Source: Nitrospiraceae bacterium UBA2166 (lineage in GTDB: Bacteria > Nitrospirota > Nitrospiria > Nitrospirales > UBA2166). Taken from it: 36,708 bases of DNA. The position numbers and the translations under genes were made by a program. The stretch covers positions 1 to 36,708 of the forward strand of contig DCWI01000103.1 of assembly GCA_002328825.1 (NCBI GenBank). The letters are read 5' to 3'. This document shows, piece after piece, positions 31,190-36,708 of the stretch. Every line of letters starts with the position of its first letter. Positions within the stretch are counted from its first letter, which is position 1. The notes under the pieces were generated by a model. The model was not told the origin of the DNA. It saw nothing but the letters and a program-made list of their open reading frames with translations, and searched no databases.

Positions 31190-32311
31190 TTACATAATAA
31201 CCATATTGTCACGATGAATCACCTCATCATAATCTTTATAACCAAGCACCTGTTTGATTTCTCCAGTCTTGCGGCCCTTAATCTTTGCAAGATCGCTTGA
31301 AGAGTAGTTCACAAGTCCCTTAGCAATTTCGTGCCCTTTCTTGTCCACACAACCGATAGCATCTCCGTGGTCAAATTTACCATCAATAGCGGTCACTCCT
31401 GCAGGAAGGAGGCTTTTGCCACGTTGAAGAACTGCCTTGACCGCCCCACTGTCAAGAGTAAGCTTCCCTTTTGTTCGGCGGATAAAGGCGATCCAATGTT
31501 TGCGGTTTGCACGACGGACTTTTTGTGGAAGGAATACAGTTCCGATTTCTTTGCCGTCCAATACATCGGACATTGATCCTGTACGTTTGCCATTAATAAT
31601 TATCGTTGGAATTCCTGACACTGCCATTCGTTTTGCCGTCTCAACCTTTGAAGTCATGCCACCTGTGCCTTCTATACTTACCGCACCGGTTGCGATTTTT
31701 TCTATTTCAGCAGTCACTTTACGTACAGTTGGAATGAGTAATGCCATGGGATTATGACGAGGATCTTCTGAAAAAAGGCCGTCAACATCTGAGAGAATAA
31801 TAAGTAGTTGGGCATCGATAAGATTTGCTACCATTCCGGCTAGTGTGTCATTGTCGCCGAATTTTATCTCATCAACCGAGACGGTGTCATTTTCGTTTAC
31901 AATGGGGATCACCCCTAGTTTGAGCAAAGCAGTAACAGTGTGACGTGCGTTTAGGAATCGTTCACGATCTGTCATGGTGTCGTTGGTCAGAAGAATCTGG
32001 GCCACCTGTTGTCCTGCGGTTTCGAAGGCATGATCATATGCACGTATGAGGTGTCCTTGCCCAACTGCGGCAGCGGCCTGTTTGAGTGGCAGACTGGTTA
32101 AGCGTGAAGTGAGTCCTAGTTTTTGGATGCCGGATACGATAGCTCCGGACGAGACTATGACGATTTCGTAGCCTAGCTCCTTTGCCTCAAGGACGTTTTT
32201 TGCAATTCGCTTGATCGCGTGGACGTTGAGGCCAGTTTTTTGGGCAGTTACCACATGGCTTCCAACTTTGACTACAATTCGCTTGCAGCTGTTTAAGATT
32301 GAGCGACGCAT
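31190..32311 (-). CDS. proB: Glutamate 5-kinase with C-terminal PUA domain
   Basis: A 373-residue enzyme phosphorylating glutamate, the first step of proline synthesis. The amino-acid-kinase domain (about 10-260) shows RIVVKVGSHVV, EIVIVSSGAI, NARHTVTALL, PIVNENDTVSVDEIKFGDNDTLAGMVA, LLIILSDVDGLF and GTGGMTSKVETA. The C-terminal PUA domain (about 280-355) is present, as in E. coli-type ProB. Proline feedback is expected at the kinase domain. The start is 2 bp after the obgE stop, indicating co-transcription. Confidence 0.96.
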   Translation of the reverse strand: MRRSILNSCKRIVVKVGSHVVTAQKTGLNVHAIKRIAKNVLEAKELGYEIVIVSSGAIVSGIQKLGLTSRLTSLPLKQAAAAVGQGHLIRAYDHAFETAGQQVAQILLTNDTMTDRERFLNARHTVTALLKLGVIPIVNENDTVSVDEIKFGDNDTLAGMVANLIDAQLLIILSDVDGLFSEDPRHNPMALLIPTVRKVTAEIEKIATGAVSIEGTGGMTSKVETAKRMAVSGIPTIIINGKRTGSMSDVLDGKEIGTVFLPQKVRRANRKHWIAFIRRTKGKLTLDSGAVKAVLQRGKSLLPAGVTAIDGKFDHGDAIGCVDKKGHEIAKGLVNYSSSDLAKIKGRKTGEIKQVLGYKDYDEVIHRDNMVIM

Positions 32312-32313
32312 TT

Positions 32314-33324
32314 TTATCGAATCGTTGTGAGTGTTGTCCCTATGTATTGAATGAGTAAGGTTAAGCCTTCTCTGGTCGCAGAGGAAATGGTGAAGAATGG
32401 AATGTGTTGTTTAGCACAGAACGATTGAAGTTGATTGAGACGGGAATCATCTCCTCGTAGGTCAAGTTTTGTTCCGACGACTGCAAATGGTTTGCGATCG
32501 AGTTGGAAATGGCCTTCCGCATACGACTGCAATTCAGCTCTGAGGGCGTTGAACATTTCGACAGCATCATCCGGTTCAAATTCTCCGATGTCAATAAGGA
32601 GAAGGAGAAAGGTTGTTCGTTCGATATGACGGAGGAATTGGATTCCAAGCCCTTTGCCCGTATGTGCGCCTTTGATAATTCCGGGAATATCAGCAAGGAC
32701 GAAGTGTTGTTCGTCATTCCATGACACTACTCCTAGTTGTGGGATGAGAGTCGTAAACGGATAGTTTGAAATTTTAGGTTTTGCAGCAGATATTGCTGCG
32801 ATGAGCGAAGACTTCCCGGCATTTGGGAATCCAACCAATCCAACGTCAGCAAGAAGTTTTAGTTCCAGATGTAGCCAGCGAGCTTCACCTGATGTTCCAA
32901 GGGTTGCGCGGGTTGGCGCTTGATTTGTCGGTGTGGCAAGTTTGCCATTGCCTTTTCCCCCTTTTCCGCCGTGGGCAACAATTGTGGTTGCGCCTTCTTC
33001 GGCTAGGTCTGCAAGTGGAATGCTTTCTTCCATGTCTCGAATGATCGTTCCAATCGGGACTTTAATGATGATATTCGAAGCATTCTTACCGTGTCTGTTA
33101 TTCCCTTCTCCATGGCCACCGCGTTTGGCGGTATAGTGCTGTCGGTAACGAAAATCGATCAGGGTGGTTAAATGACGGCTTGCTTCAATAATGATGCTTG
33201 CCCCTTTGCCCCCGTCTCCTCCATCAGGCCCGCCAAATGGAACATATTTTTCTCTTCTGAATGAGGAACAGCCGTTCCCCCCATCTCCGGCTTTGGTGAA
33301 AATTTTTGCTTGGTCAATGAACAT
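32314..33324 (-). CDS. obgE: GTPase Obg/CgtA
   Basis: About 336 residues from the ATG at 33324 (MFIDQAKIFTKAGDGGNG); the frame extends 14 codons upstream without conservation. The N-terminal Gly-rich Obg domain (about 1-155: FRREKYVPFGGPDGGDGGKG, VPIGTIIRD, ARWLHLELKLLADVGLVG) is followed by the GTPase domain with G1 GFPNAGKSS, G3 DIPG and G4 (V)GTKLD. There is no C-terminal OCT extension. Obg binds the 50S subunit and takes part in its maturation and in stress signalling. It follows rplU-rpmA, the common bacterial order. Confidence 0.95.
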   Translation of the reverse strand: MFIDQAKIFTKAGDGGNGCSSFRREKYVPFGGPDGGDGGKGASIIIEASRHLTTLIDFRYRQHYTAKRGGHGEGNNRHGKNASNIIIKVPIGTIIRDMEESIPLADLAEEGATTIVAHGGKGGKGNGKLATPTNQAPTRATLGTSGEARWLHLELKLLADVGLVGFPNAGKSSLIAAISAAKPKISNYPFTTLIPQLGVVSWNDEQHFVLADIPGIIKGAHTGKGLGIQFLRHIERTTFLLLLIDIGEFEPDDAVEMFNALRAELQSYAEGHFQLDRKPFAVVGTKLDLRGDDSRLNQLQSFCAKQHIPFFTISSATREGLTLLIQYIGTTLTTIR

Positions 33325-33402
33325 GACTGATGGGGTGATTGCCGAAAGCAGTGTTCCAAGGAGCAAAACTTGGTAAGGCTGAGAGGCAGAACGAAAACGA
33401 AA

Positions 33403-33657
33403 CTAGGTGGCAGGGTAAACACTGACTGCACGCCGACCAGAGCGGGATTCAAACTTCACTATTCCGGGCAGCTTTGCAAATAAGGTATGATCACGGCCCA
33501 TGCCAACGTTGACGCCAGGATAAATTTTAGTCCCTCTCTGGCGGAGCAGGATATTCCCAGCTAGTACAGTTTCCCCAGCATAGCGTTTGACGCCAAGCCA
33601 TTTGGGGTTACTGTCTCTTCCGTTTCGTGATGCCCCTTGTCCTTTTTTATGTGCCAT
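33403..33657 (-). CDS. rpmA: 50S ribosomal protein L27
   Basis: An 84-residue bL27. N-terminus MAHKKGQGASRNGRDSNPKWLGVKRYAGETV is near invariant; the body has AGNILLRQRGTKIYPG and GRDHTLFAKLPG. It lies near the peptidyl-transferase centre. There is no Firmicutes-type N-terminal cleavage extension. It is 20 bp after rplU and 78 bp before obgE. Confidence 0.98.
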   Translation of the reverse strand: MAHKKGQGASRNGRDSNPKWLGVKRYAGETVLAGNILLRQRGTKIYPGVNVGMGRDHTLFAKLPGIVKFESRSGRRAVSVYPAT

Positions 33658-33677
33658 ATTATCTCCGTTTAGGTGTG

Positions 33678-33995
33678 CTAATTTTGCACAATCTCGTCAA
33701 TACGGACACGTGTGAAATATTGTCGGTGCCCTTTGGTTCTGATGTAATTCTTTCGGCGTTTTTTCTTAAAGACAGTGATGGATCTTCGTCGGCCCTGATA
33801 GATAACCGTGCCCATCACTTTTACATCAGTTACGGTGGGGGTTCCGATGATGGGAGTATCTTCTCTTTGATAGAGCAGGACACTTGTCCATTCAACTACA
33901 GATCCCTTTTCTCCAGCGATCTTTTCAACATCGAGAAGATCACCAGAAGCTACTCTGTACTGCTTCCCGCCTGTTTCAATAATGGCATACGTCAT
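33678..33995 (-). CDS. rplU: 50S ribosomal protein L21
   Basis: About 105 residues from ATG 33995 (MTYAIIETGGKQYRV), supported by GGAG 8 nt upstream; the longer frame to 34052 includes the promoter and is not used. Features: GDLLDVEKIAGEKGS, TSVLLYQREDTPIIGTPTV, and KRRKNYIRTKGHRQYFTRVRIDEI near the end. bL21 binds 23S rRNA. A promoter lies upstream (34035-34063), so this gene heads the rplU-rpmA-obgE-proB unit. Confidence 0.97.
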   Translation of the reverse strand: MTYAIIETGGKQYRVASGDLLDVEKIAGEKGSVVEWTSVLLYQREDTPIIGTPTVTDVKVMGTVIYQGRRRSITVFKKKRRKNYIRTKGHRQYFTRVRIDEIVQN

Positions 33996-34034
33996 GAGGG
34001 ACTCCAACCTTGGGATGTGTAGATACAGCTGGAC

Positions 34035-34063
34035 AGCATAAGCCACTGCCAAAAGGCTGTCAA
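34035..34063 (-). promoter_or_regulatory. Sigma70-type promoter of rplU-rpmA-obgE-proB
   Basis: On the minus strand a perfect TTGACA (plus 34058-34063) is followed after 17 nt by TATGCT (plus 34035-34040). Transcription would begin near 34028, giving a leader of about 33 nt before the rplU ATG. It is the best promoter match in the window. Confidence 0.7.
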
Positions 34064-34084
34064 GGATCGGGTTGTGATCTGTTG

Positions 34085-34801
34085 TTAGCCGTATCCTCGT
34101 GAATGGCGGCTGGGAGGGTTAAAAAAACGAATCTGTGGACGTTTAAAAAACCCGATCAAGACTATGCCTGCGATAAACCCTCCGATATGAGCAAACCATG
34201 CTATGCCTCCACCGCTACTGGGCAGGCTTGCATGGCTACTTGTGAGTTGCAGGATAAACCACAAACCGAGCACAAGTGCTGCGGGGACGCGTACGATTTT
34301 GATAAATATCCAGATTGGGATGAGTATGAGTATTGATGCTCGTGGATATAAGAGCAAATACGCTCCAAGCACACCTGAGATCGCCCCGCTAGCTCCAACC
34401 ATTGGGATGGGGGATGAGGGAACAGTAAAAGCATGACTGAGTGCTGCAATGACACCACACAATATGTAGAACACAATGAAACGGCGGTGTCCCATCGCAT
34501 CCTCTATATTATTTGCGAAAATCCACAGATAGAGCATATTCCCGATGAGATGTACCCATCCGCCGTGGAGAAACATACTGCTAATCAGGCTCAGTGGTGC
34601 TGGAATGATGACGTGTCTAGATGAAATTGCATCTTCGCCGAATATGACAGCTGGAATTACCCCAAACTGATATACGAATATGCGCTCTTCTGAGCCTAGA
34701 AGTGATAGTTGGTAGAAAAAGACCGATATACACGTGATGATGATGGAAATAGTGACAAGTGGTTTGATTGTTGTGGGATTGTCATCGCGGAGCGGAATCA
34801 T
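34085..34801 (-). CDS. Rhomboid family intramembrane serine protease
   Basis: A 238-residue polytopic protein. It begins MIPLRDDNPT, a frequent rhomboid N-terminus. The catalytic Ser138 is in GASGAISG and the partner His205 in WFAHIGGF, with Asn88 of HLIGNM in the oxyanion region. Six or so transmembrane helices are apparent. It cleaves membrane proteins within or near the bilayer; substrates are unknown. A TATAAT element lies so close to the ATG that the message may be leaderless. It precedes rplU by 89 bp, but that unit has its own promoter. Confidence 0.94.
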   Translation of the reverse strand: MIPLRDDNPTTIKPLVTISIIITCISVFFYQLSLLGSEERIFVYQFGVIPAVIFGEDAISSRHVIIPAPLSLISSMFLHGGWVHLIGNMLYLWIFANNIEDAMGHRRFIVFYILCGVIAALSHAFTVPSSPIPMVGASGAISGVLGAYLLLYPRASILILIPIWIFIKIVRVPAALVLGLWFILQLTSSHASLPSSGGGIAWFAHIGGFIAGIVLIGFFKRPQIRFFNPPSRHSRGYG

Positions 34802-34808
34802 GGTTTGT

Positions 34809-34814
34809 ATTATA
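34809..34814 (-). promoter_or_regulatory. Consensus -10 element just upstream of the rhomboid gene
   Basis: TATAAT on the minus strand lies 7 nt before the ATG (34799-34801). TTGCAA occurs 15 nt upstream, a short spacing; TTTTGC occurs at 17. The predicted transcript start nearly coincides with the start codon, so the mRNA would be leaderless. Confidence 0.45.
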
Positions 34815-34891
34815 GCCAGACGAGAAAAGTTGCAAAACTCATGAGTAGGGTTAGGTGTTATGCTGGGGTACAGCGGGAAATACCCTTCAGT

Positions 34892-34903
34892 CCTTAATTA
34901 AGG
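34892..34903. repeat. Palindrome CCTTAATTAAGG downstream of the GH15 gene
   Basis: A perfect 12-bp palindrome in the gap between the GH15 gene and the rhomboid gene. Nearby GGGTA/TACCC also pairs. No T tract follows, so a terminator is possible but not clear. Confidence 0.3.
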
Positions 34904-34915
34904 GGATAGATTATG

Positions 34916-36708
34916 CTAACGAGTATAGGGGTGTGTGTTAGACCAGCGTGTGTGGGATTCATTCCATTGCTTCTTGTTGAGAGCTTTATCGAGATTATAG
35001 GCTGCGCTGATCAGTGCCATGTGGGTTAAAGCTTGAGGGAAATTCCCCAGCTGTTCTCCGGTATGAGAGACTTCCTCTGCAAACAATCTGAGGTGATTTG
35101 AATAACTCAACATTTTTTCGAAAATGAGGCGTGCCTCATTGAGACGTCCTGCCTTTGTTAAGGCTGCAACAAGCCAGAACGTGCACATACTAAAGGTGCC
35201 TTCTTCTCCTTCCACCCCATCTGGGGCTGAATTCCATGTTTGGTATCGATAAACGAGGCTGCCTGAGGCGAGTTGCTCCATAGTACGGTTGATAGTGGAA
35301 ATCATTCGTGGATCATTAGGGGATACGAAATAAACCAGTGGCATGATGAGATTAGCAGCGTCAAGGCCTGGGCCTTCATAATGTTGTACAAAGGCTTGAG
35401 CCTCTTTGTTCCATCCGCGTTGCATCACTTCTGTGTAGATCCGATCGCGTTCCGCAATCCATTTGGTACGGTCTGCGGGGTATCCGTGTTTGTCTGCGAG
35501 ACGAATGCCTCTATCTAATGCTACCCAGCACATTACCCGTGAATATACAAAGTTATGTCGCCCGCCTCGGACCTCCCAGATTCCTTCATCCCTCTGTTGC
35601 CAATTTGCTGAGACATAATCCAACAATCTGCACAAATTCATCCAGAGACTATAGGAAATTGGCGAGCCATCTTTATCTTGATTGTAGAGATAGATCGCAT
35701 CCATCAAAGGCCCGTACATGTCGAGTTGAAGTTGTCCCACTGCAGCATTTCCAAGTCGTACTGGGCGAGAACCTCTATATCCGTCAAGATGGGTGAGTTC
35801 TTCTTCGGGGATTTCATGACGCCCATCAATGCCATACATGAGTTGTATGGATCCATCAGGGTTGAGATTATGACATCGTGCTTCCAGCCAATCCATAAAA
35901 CGCCTCGCTTCATTAGAGAAGCCTAATCGAAGCAGTCCATATAAAGTAAAAGACGCGTCGCGAATCCAGGTATAACGGTAGTCCCAATTCCGACGACCTC
36001 CAAAAAATTCAGGGAGACTCATGGTTGGAGCAGCGACGATAGCACCGGTGCGTGCGTATGTCAGAAGTTTTAATGTGAGTGCAGAGCGATGAACGACTTC
36101 TCTCCAGCGTCCTGAATATTGACATTGTGCGAGCCATTGTTGCCAAAAGGCGGCGGTTTTCTGAAATGCTTCTTCGGCGGACTCGGGAGTAGAAAGCAAT
36201 GCTTCCTTCCCATTTGGTTCGAGGTGTTCGAGGAAAAATGTCAGACTTTGGCCTGTGGAGAGCGTAAATTCAGCATGCGCAATGCCATCTTTTACTTGAA
36301 GGGGGATGGGGCTAACGAGTCCAAGAGTCAGGTTTTGAGAGCGAAAGATCGCACCTCTCTTGTCTATTTCAACCGAGTGCGAGTCTCGAGCGTAATTGAA
36401 CGCGGGGGCACATTCAAGTACAAATGTTACTCGGCCGCGAACGACAGAAAGTATACGGATGATTTGGTGGCGTTTTGGGCTTTGTCCTGGCTCATCGGAT
36501 TCAACTGGCATGAAGTCGGTTAATTCTCCCAGGCCTCCTTCATCTTGCAAAAAACGTGTATGCAAGATGTTGGTTTCTGGTAGATACATTTGACGTCTAT
36601 TGCCACTACGTTTTGGCGAGATTTTAAAATGTCCTCCTGTCTTGCAGTCCAGAATTCTGGCAAAAACGCTTGAGGAGTCAAAGTGTGGGAGGCAACACCA
36701 ATCAATTG
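34916..36708 (-). CDS. Glycoside hydrolase family 15 (glucoamylase/trehalase-like), 5' end outside window
   Basis: The frame is open to the right edge: upstream of the ATG at 36589 it reads IDWCCLPHFDSSSVFARIL, the conserved start region of bacterial GH15 proteins, so the true start lies beyond 36708. About 596 residues are visible. An N-terminal beta-sandwich is followed by an (alpha/alpha)6 barrel with RNWDYRYTWIRDASFTL, the acid region DEGIWEVRGGRHNF and the base region LFAEEVSHTGEQLGNFPQALTHM. These are the family's two catalytic Glu sites, both present. Members hydrolyse alpha-glucans or trehalose. No signal peptide can be judged. It is separated from the rhomboid gene by 114 bp. Confidence 0.93.
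   Translation of the reverse strand, partial: IDWCCLPHFDSSSVFARILDCKTGGHFKISPKRSGNRRQMYLPETNILHTRFLQDEGGLGELTDFMPVESDEPGQSPKRHQIIRILSVVRGRVTFVLECAPAFNYARDSHSVEIDKRGAIFRSQNLTLGLVSPIPLQVKDGIAHAEFTLSTGQSLTFFLEHLEPNGKEALLSTPESAEEAFQKTAAFWQQWLAQCQYSGRWREVVHRSALTLKLLTYARTGAIVAAPTMSLPEFFGGRRNWDYRYTWIRDASFTLYGLLRLGFSNEARRFMDWLEARCHNLNPDGSIQLMYGIDGRHEIPEEELTHLDGYRGSRPVRLGNAAVGQLQLDMYGPLMDAIYLYNQDKDGSPISYSLWMNLCRLLDYVSANWQQRDEGIWEVRGGRHNFVYSRVMCWVALDRGIRLADKHGYPADRTKWIAERDRIYTEVMQRGWNKEAQAFVQHYEGPGLDAANLIMPLVYFVSPNDPRMISTINRTMEQLASGSLVYRYQTWNSAPDGVEGEEGTFSMCTFWLVAALTKAGRLNEARLIFEKMLSYSNHLRLFAEEVSHTGEQLGNFPQALTHMALISAAYNLDKALNKKQWNESHTRWSNTHPYTR

Noticed and set aside
33996..34052. Longer L21 start at 34052
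   Set aside because: It would place the start codon over the -10 element of the strong rplU promoter, and the extra residues are not conserved in bL21.
1..36708. Mobile element, prophage, CRISPR or defence island
   Set aside because: No transposase, integrase, direct-repeat array, restriction or toxin genes; gene content is housekeeping with normal packing throughout.

Overview
The window is a densely coding bacterial chromosome segment of about 36.7 kb, with 37 protein genes, a few candidate small ORFs and no visible rRNA, tRNA, CRISPR array, transposase, integrase or phage gene. Signal peptides and lipoprotein-like leaders, a bifunctional class A penicillin-binding protein and a possible beta-barrel protein point to a diderm (Gram-negative-type) bacterium. 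Codon use is mixed and GC looks moderate by eye. A c-type multiheme cytochrome, a DsrE2/TusA pair, an Asn-tRNA synthetase and an rplU-rpmA-obgE-proB-proA-nadD-rsfS array would suit Nitrospirota or a similar deep lineage. That assignment is an inference and is not proven by the sequence.

Layout. Positions 1-1432 (+) hold a partial HAD/LNS2-like protein overlapping an alpha/beta hydrolase with an Asp nucleophile. Positions 1594-4669 (-) form a run of aldo/keto reductase, two secreted proteins of unknown function (one with a 10-C homopolymer at its mature N-terminus), a TPR lipoprotein and a small 2Fe-2S ferredoxin. Positions 4694-8889 (+) hold a membrane-anchored gluzincin peptidase, then a tight set of histone-deacetylase-like hydrolase, pentaheme cytochrome c and tandem rhodanese. 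Positions 8912-12483 (-) encode an acyl-CoA ligase translationally coupled to an S9 peptidase. They diverge from an FAD monooxygenase and LemA (+, 12686-14535). DsrE2 and TusA follow on the minus strand (14616-15433).

Positions 15709-19462 hold suhB (+), a HTH/metallo-beta-lactamase fusion overlapping a site-2 protease (-), and a lipoprotein-like hydrolase (+). A FolB-methyltransferase fusion (-, 19641-20561) faces away from folD-metF-asnS-panB (+, 21045-24961) across a 483-bp region rich in inverted repeats. From 24964 to the right end everything is on the minus strand. In transcription order this is a GH15 glucoamylase-like gene (cut by the window edge), a rhomboid protease, rplU, rpmA, obgE, proB, proA, nadD, rsfS, bioB and a PBP1A-type gene. 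A near-consensus promoter sits in front of rplU.

Most genes are housekeeping: one-carbon/folate, pantothenate, biotin, NAD, proline, ribosome and cell wall. The less ordinary parts are the FolB-methyltransferase fusion beside folate genes, the HTH-MBL fusion coupled to an intramembrane protease, the deacetylase-cytochrome-rhodanese set, the sulfur-carrier pair, and the homopolymer tract in a secreted protein. I did not see a clear-cut new defence or mobile system.
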